64,000 nt of DNA from Proteus columbae. GTDB lineage: Bacteria; Pseudomonadota; Gammaproteobacteria; Enterobacterales; Enterobacteriaceae. Both the position numbers and the translations under genes were made by a program. Under the pieces are notes generated by a model that was not told the DNA's origin, ran no database searches, and saw only the letters and a program-made list of their open reading frames with translations. Numbering within the stretch: position 1 is the first letter of the stretch; the number at the start of each line of letters is the position of its first letter. The stretch spans positions 186,001 through 250,000 of the forward strand of contig NZ_NGVR01000023.1 in NCBI RefSeq assembly GCF_002777965.1. Reading direction: 5' to 3'. Below, piece after piece: positions 31,981 to 45,893 of this stretch.

Positions 31981-33132
31981 ATGGCAGTTTCAACATTCTA
32001 TATCCCTTCTGTGAATAAAATTGGTGCTGGTTGCCTTGCTGATGCTGTAAGTTCAATGAAAGACTTCGGTTTTCATAAAGCGTTGATCGTCACTGATAGC
32101 ATTTTAAATCAACTGGGTGTTGTTGATAAAGTAAGTAAATTACTGACACAAGCTGGTATTTCTAGCGTTACTTATGACGGTACTGCACCAAACCCTACTG
32201 TTGAAAATGTAGAAGCGGGTTTAGCTCTGCTGAAAGAAAATCAATGTGACTGTGTCATTTCTTTAGGCGGTGGTTCTCCACATGATTGCGCGAAGGGCAT
32301 CGCATTAGTGGCTTCTAATGGTGGAAAAATTGCAGATTATGAAGGTGTTGACCGCTCTGCGAAACCTCAATTACCACTGATTTCAATTAATACCACAGCA
32401 GGTACAGCATCAGAAATGACACGTTTTTGTATCATCACAGATACTGCGCGTCATATCAAAATGGCTATCGTTGATAAAAACGTAACACCAATCTTATCTG
32501 TAAATGATTCAGAATTAATGATTGGTATGCCAAAAGGTTTAACCGCTGCGACAGGTATGGATGCATTGACACATGCTGTTGAAGCGTATGTTTCAATTGC
32601 TGCAAATCCAATCACTGATGCGTGTGCATTAAAAGCAGTTACTATGATCAGCGAGTCTTTACGTAAAGTTGTTGATAATGGTGGTGATACGGCAGCGCGC
32701 GAAAATATGGCTTATGCTCAATTCTTAGCAGGTATGGCATTTAATAACGCTTCTTTAGGTTATGTACACGCTATGGCTCACCAATTAGGTGGTTTCTATA
32801 ACTTACCTCATGGCGTGTGTAATGCGGTTTTATTACCACATGTTCAAGCTTATAACATTCAAGCAGCAGCAGGTCGTTTAAAAGATATCGCACAAGCTAT
32901 GGGTGTTGATGTTTCTGCAATGAGCGATGAGCAAGGTGCGCAAGCATGTATCGAAGAAATTCGTAAAATGGCTAAAGATGTTGGTATTCCAGCAGGCCTG
33001 AAAGAATTAGGCGTGAAAGAAGAAGATTTCAAAACATTAGCTGAAAATGCGCTGAAAGACGCTTGTGCAATCACTAACCCAGTTCAGGGTTCTGAAAGTG
33101 ATGTTATCGAATTATTCCGCCAAGCAATGTAA
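31981..33132 (+). CDS. yiaY: Iron-containing alcohol dehydrogenase YiaY
   Basis: A 383-residue group III, metal-dependent alcohol dehydrogenase with the same length as E. coli YiaY and high identity throughout. The NAD site is [13 protein letters not shown] and [13 protein letters not shown]. Metal ligands are in [12 protein letters not shown] (Asp and His), MAHQLGG and NLPHGVCNA (His). It should interconvert a small alcohol and aldehyde with NAD; the natural substrate is not certain. AAGGA lies just upstream of the ATG. It is a single-gene unit convergent with the histidine operon. Confidence 0.94.
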   Translation: MAVSTFYIPSVNKIGAGCLADAVSSMKDFGFHKALIVTDSILNQLGVVDKVSKLLTQAGISSVTYDGTAPNPTVENVEAGLALLKENQCDCVISLGGGSPHDCAKGIALVASNGGKIADYEGVDRSAKPQLPLISINTTAGTASEMTRFCIITDTARHIKMAIVDKNVTPILSVNDSELMIGMPKGLTAATGMDALTHAVEAYVSIAANPITDACALKAVTMISESLRKVVDNGGDTAARENMAYAQFLAGMAFNNASLGYVHAMAHQLGGFYNLPHGVCNAVLLPHVQAYNIQAAAGRLKDIAQAMGVDVSAMSDEQGAQACIEEIRKMAKDVGIPAGLKELGVKEEDFKTLAENALKDACAITNPVQGSESDVIELFRQAM

Positions 33133-33187
33133 TGCTTAGAAAATAAAAAGGTAATTACGTTATTACTTCTATTTTTTCTTAAAAATG

Positions 33188-33219
33188 AAGCCGATACTTT
33201 AGTTTGTATCGGCTTTTTT
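33188..33219 (+). terminator. Terminator of yiaY
   Basis: AAGCCGATAC (33188-33197) pairs with GTATCGGCTT (33206-33215), a 10-bp stem followed by T6. An A run before the stem could let it also end the convergent his operon. Confidence 0.85.
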
Positions 33220-33242
33220 CGTATTTATTAATGTGATTTCAA

Positions 33243-33859
33243 TTATTCTGCTTTTTTATGACGTTCTTGCAGGCAACCTATTACATCAGAAAGTGATAAT
33301 GATTGATCTTGCAATAGCACCATTAAGTGATAGAGCAAGTCTGAGGCTTCATTTTTTAGCTCTTCTCTGTCATTAACAGTGGCAGCCAATGCTGTTTCTA
33401 CTCCTTCTTCTCCCACTTTCTGTGCTATACGTTTTGTACCACTGGCATAAAGGCGGGCAGTATAAGAGCTATCTGGCGAAGCATTTTTACGTTCGCGTAA
33501 TATATTTTCAAGCTCATAGAGAAATCCCCATTGGCTTTGAGCTGGGGCAAAACAACTTTCAGTACCGTTATGGCAAGTTGGGCCAATAGGATTGGCTAAA
33601 ATAAGTAAAGTATCGTTATCACAGTCAGGATAAATATTGACTAACTTAAGAAAGTTGCCTGAGGTTTCACCTTTTGTCCATAAACGCTGTTTAGTGCGAG
33701 AATAGAAGGTAACATTTCCACTTTCTAGAGTGACATTTAATGCTTCTTTATCCATGTAACCAAGCATTAATACATCACCCGAAATAGCATTTTGGATAAC
33801 CACAGGCATGAGATTATCGACTTTTTCCCAATCTAGTTGTGCTAATGTTTCACTATTCA

Positions 33860-33860
<1 letters not shown>
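33243..33860 (-). CDS. hisI: Bifunctional phosphoribosyl-AMP cyclohydrolase / phosphoribosyl-ATP diphosphatase HisI(E)
   Basis: A 205-residue fusion enzyme for steps two and three of histidine synthesis. The N-terminal cyclohydrolase domain shows the zinc-binding CDNDTLL and [11 protein letters not shown] motifs. The C-terminal all-alpha diphosphatase domain has the [10 protein letters not shown] metal-binding signature. It is the last gene of the operon; its ATG shares one base with the hisF stop (TAATG), so it is translationally coupled. Confidence 0.97.
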
Positions 33861-35358
<1,498 letters not shown>

Positions 35359-35949
35359 TTACATCTCCAAAAAGTTCTTGATAAGTTGAGCACCAGCTTT
35401 GCCTGAACGCTCTGGGTGAAATTGCACTCCATAAAAATTATCTTTTTGAATTGCGCTACTAAAACGTGAGCCGTATTCAGTTTCAGCAATCGTCGATTCA
35501 TTGAGTGCTAGCGCATAGCTATGAACAAAATAGAACCAAGCATCGTCACCAAGTGAACGAAAAAGAGGGTGTCCAGATTTTGCTAATACTTGGTTCCAAC
35601 CCATATGAGGTAATGGTAATCCTGCTGTATCAAGCTTATCTATGGTGCCATCAACTAATCCTAATAAAGGGATATTTTTACCTTCCTCGCTTAGTGAGGC
35701 CAATATTTGCATACCTAAGCAAATACCTAAAACCGGTTGTGTTAAGGCTTTAATTAAAGGAATTAGTTCGCGTGCTTTGAGTTGTTCCATTGCCGCTCTA
35801 GCTGTTCCTACTCCGGGTAAAAAGAGTTTATCCGCAGATAACACAACGTTTTTTTCATAGGACACTATTGGATCATAACCGAGTCGCTTAACGGCGTAAG
35901 CGACAGAGGCTAAATTGGCGCAGCCCGTATCAAGAATAACCACTTTCAT
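35359..35949 (-). CDS. hisH: Imidazole glycerol phosphate synthase, glutaminase subunit HisH
   Basis: A 196-residue class I glutamine amidotransferase, the same length as the E. coli subunit, that supplies ammonia to HisF. The nucleophilic cysteine sits in LGICLGMQ, and the His-Glu pair is in VQFHPERSG. The oxyanion PGVG loop is present. Its start codon shares one base with the hisB stop (TAATG), indicating coupling. Confidence 0.98.
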   Translation of the reverse strand: MKVVILDTGCANLASVAYAVKRLGYDPIVSYEKNVVLSADKLFLPGVGTARAAMEQLKARELIPLIKALTQPVLGICLGMQILASLSEEGKNIPLLGLVDGTIDKLDTAGLPLPHMGWNQVLAKSGHPLFRSLGDDAWFYFVHSYALALNESTIAETEYGSRFSSAIQKDNFYGVQFHPERSGKAGAQLIKNFLEM

Positions 35950-37016
35950 TACAGAACACCTTTTGAGCTTGGTAAAGTATTGCCTTCAACACGAATGGCT
36001 TGACGTAATGTACGACCAAAGACTTTAAATAAGCTTTCAGCTTTGTGGTGATCGTTTTTGCCTTTCGATTTCAGGTGCAATGTGCAACCCATGGTGTAAG
36101 AGAGTGAACGGAAAAAGTGTTCAATCATCTCTGTACTTAAATCACCGACACGTTGATATTTAAATTCAGCTTTGTACTCAAGGTGTGGGCGACCAGAAAT
36201 ATCTAATGCACAGCTTGCGAGGCACTCATCCATTGGTAATGTAAAGCCAAAGCGGGCAATACCTCGTTTATCACCTAATGCTTCACGTAATGCTTCACCT
36301 AAAGCAAGACCGGTATCTTCCACAGTGTGGTGATCATCAATAACTAGATCACCTTTTACATTGATATTCATACGAAAGCCGCCGTGTGTGGCAATTTGAT
36401 CAAGCATGTGATCAAAGAAACCGACACCAGTGCTGATTTGACTATTACCTTCACGATCAAGCCAAACATCGATCGCGATTTGTGTTTCTTTCGTTTTTCG
36501 CTCAACGTAAGCATAGCGATCTTTTTTAGTTAGTTGCTCTGTAATAACAGCCCAATTGAGCTTATCGGTATTATAAAGTATGCCTTTGATACCCATATTG
36601 TCAGCCAACTGAATATCAGTTTGTCTATCACCAATGACATAGCTGTTATTTTTATCCAGTGCACCATCAACTAAATACTGCGTGACAAGCCCTGTTTCTG
36701 GTTTGCGACAAGGGCAGTTGTCTTCAGGTTTATGAGGACAAATTAAAACATCATCAAATGAGATCCCTTGTGATGAGAAAACTTGCATCATTAAATTATG
36801 AGGAGGATCGAAATCGGCTTGAGGAAAGCTTTCTGTGCCTAATCCATCCTGATTTGTGATCATAATGAGTTTATAACCCGCTTTTTGCAGAGCAGTAAGT
36901 GCGGGGATCACGCCATTTTCAAAGGCAAGTTTATCAAGTCTATCAACTTGGTAGTCAGTTGGTGGCTCAGTGATTAAAGTACCATCACGGTCGATAAAAA
37001 GAATTTTTTGGCTCAT
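35949..37016 (-). CDS. hisB: Bifunctional imidazoleglycerol-phosphate dehydratase / histidinol-phosphatase HisB
   Basis: A 355-residue fusion, the same size as the E. coli enzyme. The N-terminal HAD-type histidinol-phosphatase has FIDRDGTLI and a zinc loop, [14 protein letters not shown]. The C-terminal dehydratase has the paired metal motifs [10 protein letters not shown] and [11 protein letters not shown]. Fusion of the two activities is the typical enterobacterial form. A 49-base gap separates it from hisC, whereas the rest of the operon is tightly packed. Confidence 0.98.
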   Translation of the reverse strand: MSQKILFIDRDGTLITEPPTDYQVDRLDKLAFENGVIPALTALQKAGYKLIMITNQDGLGTESFPQADFDPPHNLMMQVFSSQGISFDDVLICPHKPEDNCPCRKPETGLVTQYLVDGALDKNNSYVIGDRQTDIQLADNMGIKGILYNTDKLNWAVITEQLTKKDRYAYVERKTKETQIAIDVWLDREGNSQISTGVGFFDHMLDQIATHGGFRMNINVKGDLVIDDHHTVEDTGLALGEALREALGDKRGIARFGFTLPMDECLASCALDISGRPHLEYKAEFKYQRVGDLSTEMIEHFFRSLSYTMGCTLHLKSKGKNDHHKAESLFKVFGRTLRQAIRVEGNTLPSSKGVL

Positions 37017-37065
37017 GGTTGAGATCCCTCAGTTGCGATTTTTTGTTGTTATCGTTTTTAATGTT

Positions 37066-39466
<2,401 letters not shown>

Positions 39467-39472
39467 TTCACC

Positions 39473-40372
39473 TTATTCCATCATTTTTTCAATTGGTAAA
39501 ACAAGAATTGAACTTGCACCTAATGCTTTAAGCTTTTCCATTGTTTCCCAGAATAGGGTTTCGCTACTCACCATGTGCATTGCAACGCGATTTTGGTCAC
39601 CCGCCAGAGGTAAAATAGTCGGTCTTTCAGCTCCCGGAAGTAATGCAATTACATCTTCAAGGCAATCACTTGGTGCGTGTAACATAATGTATTTTGATTC
39701 TCTAGCTTGAATAACGCCTTGAATACGCGTTAGTAAACGGTCTATAAGAGCTTGCTTATCAGTTTCCATGTCACCATCGCGTTGGATCAAACATGCTTTT
39801 GAGCGATAAATCACTTCAACTTCTTTTAAACCGTTGGCTTCTAATGTTGCACCAGTAGAAACTAAGTCGCAGATAGAGTCCGCAAGGCCTGCACGAGGGG
39901 CGACTTCAACAGAGCCATTTAATAAACACGATTTAAATTTGATGCCTTTTTGGTCTAAATAGCGTTTGAGTAGATTTGGATAGGAGGTTGCGATACGAGT
40001 ATTATTTAAGCATTCCACACCTTGATAATCGAAATCAACAGGGGTTGCTAGAGATAAACGACAGCCACCGAAATCAAGACGACGCAGTGTCAGATAGCTT
40101 GGATTTTCACCTTGTGAACGACGTTTTAATAACTCTTCTTCTAAAACGTTTTCACCGATGATCCCTAAATCAACAACGCCATCCATTACCAATCCTGGAA
40201 TATCGTCATCTCTAACACGCAAAATATCGATTGGCATGTTTTCAGCGTAAGCAATCAAGCGCTGTTGATTTAAGTTAATTTTGATGCCACAGCGCGCTAA
40301 AAGGGCACGAGAATCATCGCTTAAACGTCCTGATTTTTGCATTGCGATTCTTAATCTTGCTTTATCTAACAT
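39473..40372 (-). CDS. hisG: ATP phosphoribosyltransferase HisG
   Basis: A 299-residue long-form enzyme, the same length as E. coli HisG, catalysing the first and feedback-inhibited step of histidine synthesis. Two periplasmic-binding-protein-like catalytic lobes are followed by a C-terminal ACT-like regulatory domain (about 225-299). The PRPP-binding [18 protein letters not shown] block is intact. As the first structural gene, it lies directly downstream of the hisL attenuator on the minus strand. Confidence 0.98.
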   Translation of the reverse strand: MLDKARLRIAMQKSGRLSDDSRALLARCGIKINLNQQRLIAYAENMPIDILRVRDDDIPGLVMDGVVDLGIIGENVLEEELLKRRSQGENPSYLTLRRLDFGGCRLSLATPVDFDYQGVECLNNTRIATSYPNLLKRYLDQKGIKFKSCLLNGSVEVAPRAGLADSICDLVSTGATLEANGLKEVEVIYRSKACLIQRDGDMETDKQALIDRLLTRIQGVIQARESKYIMLHAPSDCLEDVIALLPGAERPTILPLAGDQNRVAMHMVSSETLFWETMEKLKALGASSILVLPIEKMME

Positions 40373-40420
40373 AATATTACCCTATCATTGTCCATGTTTT
40401 TGTTATGAAAATTAGCTATA

Positions 40421-40451
40421 AAAAAACCCCGGAAGTTGCCTTCCGGGGTTT
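40421..40451 (-). terminator. Histidine operon attenuator
   Basis: AAACCCCGGAAG (40424-40435) pairs with CTTCCGGGGTTT (40440-40451), a very stable 12-bp stem followed by a U run on the minus strand. It lies between the His-rich leader peptide and hisG. Sequences between 40452 and 40520 contain further arms, including ACCACCGGAAG-like plus-strand bases, that could pair as antiterminators. Confidence 0.93.
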
Positions 40452-40521
40452 TAGTTGTTATCTGCATTCAGACCACCGGAAGCGTTTCTTAAACGTCTTC
40501 CAGCACTCATCGCCTGAAAGA

Positions 40522-40569
40522 CTAGTCAGGGTGATGGTGATGATGGTGGTTTAGTTGAATGCTATACAT
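40522..40569 (-). CDS. hisL: his operon leader peptide HisL
   Basis: A 15-codon frame from the ATG at 40569 to a TAG, reading MYSIQLNHHHHHHPD. Six consecutive histidine codons make ribosome progress depend on charged tRNA-His, which sets whether the downstream attenuator forms. The E. coli peptide, MTRVQFKHHHHHHHPD, has seven. An AGGA ribosome site lies just upstream. The gene is too short for standard gene callers. Confidence 0.95.
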   Translation of the reverse strand: MYSIQLNHHHHHHPD

Positions 40570-40903
40570 AATTATTTTCCTAGCTAATAACACTATTTGT
40601 TATTTAATAATGCCCGTTACTGTTAATCTGTATTTAGTAACCTGCATTTAGAATTTGTCTGCCTTTCAACCTACATGATTTACAAAGCATAAAGCAACCT
40701 ATTTTTTAATAATAATTTAATTATTTTGTAACCTTTTGTTTTTAATGTGATTTTAATATTTCTCTTATTTACTTAATGGAATAAGTAGGCGAGTATATAG
40801 GGATATGCTAAACGTTCAGGAAATATAAGTAGTATTTATAAGTAATGGCGAAACTAAAATTTTATAGCATACTTTGACTAAGCCATTTAAGTAGGGGAGC
40901 AAA
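40570..40903. other. Divergent control region between hisL and yeeZ
   Basis: About 330 bases holding the his promoter on the minus strand. The yeeZ side (40740-40900) is A+T-rich, with no confident promoter hexamers. Nothing else is evident. Confidence 0.5.
40668..40697 (-). promoter_or_regulatory. his operon promoter
   Basis: On the minus strand, TTGCTT (40697-40692) and TAGGTT (40673-40668) are separated by 18 bases, the same two hexamers I recall for the primary Salmonella his promoter. It is about 100 bases before hisL. Confidence 0.75.
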
Positions 40904-41725
40904 ATGAAACGAATAACCATCGTAGGATTAGGTTGGTTAGGTTTACCACTTGCCGCTGCGTTGCGTGATGCAGGCTATCAAGTTAAAGGGACAAAAACCA
41001 CCGAAGATGGCGTAGAAGCAGCAAGAATGAGTGGTGTTGACTGCTGTTTAGTGAATTTAACACCCGCAATTGAATGTGATAGAGATGATTTTGATTACTT
41101 AATGGAAACTGACGTCCTCATTATCACGTTACCACCAAGTGCTGCTGGTGGAGGTTATGATTATGTTGAAGCCATTCAGACACTGGTGGATAGCGCAATG
41201 TCTCGCCATGTTACGAGAGTCATTTACATTAGCTCTACTTCTGTATATGGCAATCAAACAGGTAATATCACGGAAGAAATGGATATTCGACCAGAAACAC
41301 AATCAGCAAAAATGTTAGCAGAAGTTGAAAACTGGTTACATCGTTTACCATTGACTACGGTTGATATTCTTCGATTAGCAGGATTAGTCGGGCCAGGTCG
41401 TCATGCAGGACGTTTTTTATCAGGTAAAAAACAGGTAAAAGGTGCTCATCAATGTGTTAACTTAGTTCATTTAGACGATGTGATTTTTGCTGTTGAACAA
41501 CTTCTTGCGCAAAATGAAGGTGGGCATTTATATAATTTATGTGCCCCTATTCACCCTAAAAAGAAAGAATTTTACTCAAGAGTGTCGAATCAACTCGATC
41601 TTATTCCGCCAGAATTTGTTGAAGAAGAGAAGCCTTTAATACGAGAAATTGATGGTCAGGAGATTTGTCGAGATCTTGGATTTCATTACCATTATCCAGA
41701 TCCCGACAAAATGCCAATGAATTAA
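40904..41725 (+). CDS. yeeZ: NAD(P)-binding epimerase-like protein YeeZ
   Basis: A 273-residue Rossmann-fold protein (E. coli YeeZ 274). The nucleotide loop is VGLGWLGLPLA (residues about 7-17). Then come KTTEDGVEAARMSGVD, ISSTSVYGNQTG with a YxxxN-type site, DILRLAGLVGPGRHAGRF and NLVHLDDVI, all shared with E. coli. The reaction is not known. A GGGGAG ribosome site precedes the start. Position divergent from the his operon is conserved with E. coli. It ends one base from the convergent gstB stop, leaving no room for a separate terminator. Confidence 0.92.
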   Translation: MKRITIVGLGWLGLPLAAALRDAGYQVKGTKTTEDGVEAARMSGVDCCLVNLTPAIECDRDDFDYLMETDVLIITLPPSAAGGGYDYVEAIQTLVDSAMSRHVTRVIYISSTSVYGNQTGNITEEMDIRPETQSAKMLAEVENWLHRLPLTTVDILRLAGLVGPGRHAGRFLSGKKQVKGAHQCVNLVHLDDVIFAVEQLLAQNEGGHLYNLCAPIHPKKKEFYSRVSNQLDLIPPEFVEEEKPLIREIDGQEICRDLGFHYHYPDPDKMPMN

Positions 41726-41726
41726 C

Positions 41727-42347
41727 TTAATTGACAGGCAGTAACACGATATCACGGAAAATAGGTCTTTCACTTAATTGTGCAAACCAACGCTCAATGT
41801 GAGGGAAGTGAGGTCTATCTTTGCAAACTTCAAGCCACGGGTAGACCAATGGTGCTATTGCCATATCGGCAAGAGAGAATACATCTCCTGCGAAATAAGT
41901 TGTTTTTGCAAGTTGTTCGTCAGCGATTTTGATTAATTTATTAAGCTTCTCTTTCAACGCGTTAACAATCTCAGGATTTTGCTGCTCTTTAGGCGTGCGA
42001 ACAATCATGATCATCATTTGTTGAATGGGCGCAAATAGACTGCCATTTGACCAATCCATCCATTTTTCTACATTTGCTCGTTGTTTAGGATCAAGGGGAT
42101 AGAAGGTGTTATTTTCATATTTTGTACATAAATAACGAATAATGGTATTAGACTCCCATAAAGCAAAATCATCATCTTGTAAGGTTGGAATAGAAGCGTT
42201 GGGATTCATCGCTAAATAATTTGCTTCATTGAGCCCACCAAAAGGGCCACCAACGTCGATTTGCTCATAAGGAACATTTAATTCCTTTAAGCACCAAAGA
42301 ACTTTTTTAACGTTAGATGAGTTTTTTCTACCCCAGACTTTTAACAT
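41727..42347 (-). CDS. gstB: Glutathione S-transferase GstB-like
   Basis: A 206-residue glutathione transferase (E. coli GstB 208) with an N-terminal thioredoxin-like domain and an alpha-helical C-terminal domain. The start LKVWGRKNSSNVKKVLWCLKEL and the WESNTIIRYL block (glutathione gamma-glutamyl site) match E. coli GstB, as does KWMDWSNGSL. GstB acts on electrophiles such as bromoacetate. In E. coli it also neighbours dacC, which supports the assignment. It is convergent with yeeZ. Confidence 0.88.
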   Translation of the reverse strand: MLKVWGRKNSSNVKKVLWCLKELNVPYEQIDVGGPFGGLNEANYLAMNPNASIPTLQDDDFALWESNTIIRYLCTKYENNTFYPLDPKQRANVEKWMDWSNGSLFAPIQQMMIMIVRTPKEQQNPEIVNALKEKLNKLIKIADEQLAKTTYFAGDVFSLADMAIAPLVYPWLEVCKDRPHFPHIERWFAQLSERPIFRDIVLLPVN

Positions 42348-42504
42348 AAAGGTCTCCTAAACCGCGATAAGTAATAAAATTTCCCGCTATAGGGCGCTAA
42401 ATATGAATATAAGATAAATCTCTATATATCAATGTTGGCGTCTTATTCCAGAAAGCCATATAGTAGGAAAGCTTTAACAAATTGATATAAAAGGGTGATC
42501 GGTA

Positions 42505-43707
42505 ATGAAAAAAAATATTCCATCTGTTCTGGGTAAGGTTACCGCGGGAATGGGTTTACTGCTAATTATTTCTAGTCCTTCATTTGCAGTAAATAATCCG
42601 GTGCCTCCTCAAATAGAGGCAAAATCTTATGTATTAATGGATTACAACAGCGGAAAAATTCTGGCATCAGAAAAACTTGATGAGCGTTTAGATCCCGCCA
42701 GTCTTACAAAAATCATGAGTAGCTACGTTGTTGGACAAGCTATCAAAGAAGGTCGTATGTCACCTGACGATACGGTTATTGTTGGGCGTAATGCATGGGC
42801 AACGGGAAATCCGGTATTGAAAGGATCATCATTGATGTTCTTGAAACCGGGTGATCAGGTCAAAGTGATTGATTTAAATCGCGGTATGGTTATTCAATCT
42901 GGTAATGATGCCAGTATTGCATTAGCAGAACATGTTGCGGGTAGTCAGGAAACCTTTGTTGATTTAATGAATTCTTATGCTAAGAATCTCGGTTTAAAAA
43001 ATACACATTTTAAAACCGTTCATGGGTTAGATTCTGATGGGCAATATACAACCGCACAAGATATGGCATTACTGACAGCAGCCATGATCCGCGATGTTCC
43101 TTCTGAGTATGAAATTCATAAAGAAAAAGAATTTACATTCAACAATATTCGTCAGCCAAACCGCAACCGCTTATTGTGGAATAAAAATATGAATGTCGAT
43201 GGTGTGAAAACGGGTCACACTAATGGAGCAGGGTATAATCTTGTTTCTTCGGCAACTGAAGGCGATATGCGTTTGATTGCTGTTGTTTTAGGAACACCAT
43301 CAGATAAAGTGCGTTTTGCTGAAAGTGAAAAATTATTAGGTTGGGGTTTCCGCTTTTTTGAAACAGTAACACCTGTAAAAGCAGATACACCACTGACAAC
43401 TCAAAAAGTATGGTACGGCGATAAAGGCGAAGTGGCATTAGGCGTTGCTAATGATGCTTCAATTACCATTCCTAAAGGTGAATTGAAAAATCTGAAAGCC
43501 TCTTTTACTTTAACCAATCCTGTATTAGAAGCGCCGTTAACTCAAAATCAGGTTGTAGGTACAGTTAACTTTTTATTAAATGATGAAGTGATTGAACAAC
43601 GCCCATTAGTTGTAAAAGAAGCAGTTGAAGAAGGCGGTTTCTTTAGTCGTATTTGGGATTTTGTTGTTAAAACAGTATCCGGTTGGTTTAATGCTATTTT
43701 TGGTTAA
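42505..43707 (+). CDS. dacC: D-alanyl-D-alanine carboxypeptidase DacC (PBP6)
   Basis: A 400-residue class C low-molecular-mass penicillin-binding protein (E. coli DacC 400). A signal peptide ends at SFA (residue 28). The catalytic motifs are SLTK (66-69, nucleophile Ser66), SGN (132-134) and KTG (235-237). The C-terminal PBP5/6 beta domain ends in an amphipathic helix, [17 protein letters not shown], that anchors it to the outer face of the inner membrane. It trims the terminal D-alanine of peptidoglycan stem peptides. The gstB neighbour and the sequence favour dacC over dacA. Confidence 0.94.
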   Translation: MKKNIPSVLGKVTAGMGLLLIISSPSFAVNNPVPPQIEAKSYVLMDYNSGKILASEKLDERLDPASLTKIMSSYVVGQAIKEGRMSPDDTVIVGRNAWATGNPVLKGSSLMFLKPGDQVKVIDLNRGMVIQSGNDASIALAEHVAGSQETFVDLMNSYAKNLGLKNTHFKTVHGLDSDGQYTTAQDMALLTAAMIRDVPSEYEIHKEKEFTFNNIRQPNRNRLLWNKNMNVDGVKTGHTNGAGYNLVSSATEGDMRLIAVVLGTPSDKVRFAESEKLLGWGFRFFETVTPVKADTPLTTQKVWYGDKGEVALGVANDASITIPKGELKNLKASFTLTNPVLEAPLTQNQVVGTVNFLLNDEVIEQRPLVVKEAVEEGGFFSRIWDFVVKTVSGWFNAIFG

Positions 43708-43781
43708 TTCGCCAATAATGGAGCTATCAAAGCGTTACTGAGTTTTTCACCCAAGAAAAAAGACGAGCTGTTATTTTTATT

Positions 43782-43818
43782 AAAAAATCCGTAATGGTTT
43801 AACGATTACGGATTTTTT
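43782..43818. terminator. Bidirectional terminator between dacC and fhs
   Basis: AAAAAATCCGTAAT (43782-43795) pairs with ATTACGGATTTTTT (43805-43818), a perfect 14-bp stem with a 9-base loop and A/T runs for both directions. Confidence 0.88.
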
Positions 43819-43857
43819 TATGCTCAATAAAATAGAGGGATATGCCTATCTTAGAAC

Positions 43858-45528
43858 TTAAATAAGCCCATCTATTTTACCTTGATTATCAACATTAACA
43901 GCGATAGCGGCAGGCGTTCTCGGTAATCCGGGCATCGTTGTGATAGAGCCTGTTAAGGCGACAACAAAGCCAGCGCCAGCAGAAACATACACTTCACGAA
44001 CATTTATTGTAAAGTCAGTTGGGCGACCTAATAACGTAGGATCATCTGAGAGTGAATATTGAGTTTTCGCCATGCAAACAGGGAAGTGAGCAAAACCCAT
44101 GATTTCTATCTTTTCCAACATTTTGTGAGCATGTTGGCTATAAGTCACACTATTTGCACCATAAATTTCTTTGGCAACGATATCGATTTTTTGACTAAGT
44201 GAAGCATCATCAGGATAAATTAATTGAAATTGGCTCTGTTCATTTTCAAGCGTATCAATCACTTGCTTAGCCAATTCAATACCACCTTCGCCTCCTTTTT
44301 CCCACACTTTGGTAATTGCGAAGCGACAATCTCTATCTTGACAAAATTGTTCGATAAACTGGTGCTCTGCAATACTATCAGTGATATAAGCATTAAGAGA
44401 GACAATCACGGGTAAGCCATATTTTTTAAGGTTTTCAATGTGTTTTTCAAGATTTACAATGCCTTTTTCAAGGGCAACTAAATCTTCATTATTCCACTCG
44501 TCTTTACCTAAGCCACCGTTATATTTTAGTGCTTTAGTGGTTACAACAATAACGGCACAATCAGGACGTAATCCACTGATCCGGCATTTTATATCAAAGA
44601 ATTTTTCAGCACCTAAATCAGCACCAAAACCAGCTTCTGTCACAGTAATATCAGCAAGTTGAAGAGCAAGTTTTGTCGCCCTTACGCTATTACATCCATG
44701 AGCAATATTAGCAAAAGGGCCTCCATGAATAATGGCAGGGGTATTTTCGAGTGTTTGTACTAGATTAGGATTAATGGCATCTTTTAATAAACTAGCCATT
44801 GCACCGACAGCTTGTAGATCGTTTGCTGTAACAGGATCACCATTATAAGAATAAGCAACAATGATACGAGAAAGTCGCTGTTTTAAATCATCAATATCCA
44901 CAGCTAAACAAAGGATAGACATAATTTCAGAGGCAACAGTAATAACAAAATTATCTTCTCTTGTGATACCGTCTTTTTCGCCACCTAATCCCACAACAAT
45001 ATTACGTAAAGCACGGTCGTTCATATCCATACAACGTTTAAACACGATTTTTTTAGGATCGATATTTAAAGGATTACCTTGATAAATCGAATTATCAAGC
45101 ATGGCTGCAAGTAAGTTATTGGCAGAGGTAATAGCATGAAAATCGCCAGTAAAATGAAGGTTGAGATCTTCCATCGGAACCACTTGTGAATAACCACCAC
45201 CAGTTGCGCCACCTTTAATACCAAAGCAAGGGCCTAAAGAGGGTTCACGCAATGCAATAATGGCATTTTTTCCAATATGATTAAGCGCTTGCCCTAATCC
45301 AACAGTAACCGTTGTTTTACCTTCACCTGCAGGTGTTGGGTTAATGGCTGTAACTAAAACTAATTTTCCGGGCTTTTTTGTCGCAATTTTTGACCAAATG
45401 CTGTGACTAAATTTGGCTTTGTACTTGCCATAAAACTCGATATCGTCTTGATCAATATTTAAATTTTTAGCAATGTCCTGAATAGGTAAGAGGTGTGCTT
45501 CTTGGGAGATTTGAATATCTGATTTCAT
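43858..45528 (-). CDS. fhs: Formate-tetrahydrofolate ligase
   Basis: A 556-residue enzyme of the usual family length that forms 10-formyltetrahydrofolate from formate, tetrahydrofolate and ATP. The P-loop [11 protein letters not shown] is at residues 63-73. [35 protein letters not shown]-type segments cover the substrate site, though I cite only their presence. E. coli K-12 lacks this enzyme, so the gene is a notable addition. It lies next to sdaB and sdaC on the same strand but is separated by a terminator and a spacer of about 300 bases, so it is probably a separate transcript within a one-carbon/serine neighbourhood. Confidence 0.96.
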   Translation of the reverse strand: MKSDIQISQEAHLLPIQDIAKNLNIDQDDIEFYGKYKAKFSHSIWSKIATKKPGKLVLVTAINPTPAGEGKTTVTVGLGQALNHIGKNAIIALREPSLGPCFGIKGGATGGGYSQVVPMEDLNLHFTGDFHAITSANNLLAAMLDNSIYQGNPLNIDPKKIVFKRCMDMNDRALRNIVVGLGGEKDGITREDNFVITVASEIMSILCLAVDIDDLKQRLSRIIVAYSYNGDPVTANDLQAVGAMASLLKDAINPNLVQTLENTPAIIHGGPFANIAHGCNSVRATKLALQLADITVTEAGFGADLGAEKFFDIKCRISGLRPDCAVIVVTTKALKYNGGLGKDEWNNEDLVALEKGIVNLEKHIENLKKYGLPVIVSLNAYITDSIAEHQFIEQFCQDRDCRFAITKVWEKGGEGGIELAKQVIDTLENEQSQFQLIYPDDASLSQKIDIVAKEIYGANSVTYSQHAHKMLEKIEIMGFAHFPVCMAKTQYSLSDDPTLLGRPTDFTINVREVYVSAGAGFVVALTGSITTMPGLPRTPAAIAVNVDNQGKIDGLI

Positions 45529-45831
45529 TTTAGTTCTCTTTTTATCCCGCTGATGATGTCTCTAGTGATCTTTACTTATCAACTTTAGACAATAATCTAA
45601 ATATGGCCAATAGATTGATTAATTTGTAGTTATTTACTTTAGATAACGCGTTCATCGTCACGCCATTTAAATAATTTTTGTGGCTAGTGCCTATTTTTTC
45701 TTTAAATTACCTTTTATTGAGTGATGTTTTGTTTTTTTCAAAAAACATATTTTAACTAAGGATGACAATTTAATCTCATACAAAAAAGAGGATATTAAAA
45801 AGGAAGAGTATTGAGATTGATGTTAATAAAC
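45529..45831. other. Upstream region of fhs with an inverted repeat
   Basis: About 300 A+T-rich bases. The clear element is TTTAGA-N6-TCTAAA (45584-45601), with a further TTTAGA half at 45638-45643. No riboswitch fold or open frame is recognised. Confidence 0.45.
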
Positions 45832-45857
45832 AAAAAAGGCGCTGATATCAGCGCCTT
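45832..45857 (-). terminator. Terminator of sdaB
   Basis: AAGGCGCTGAT and ATCAGCGCCTT form an uninterrupted 22-bp palindrome (45836-45857), with a U run on the minus strand. Confidence 0.85.
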
Positions 45858-45893
45858 ATCTATTATAAATATCTGTATTTAAAACTCTCAGAT

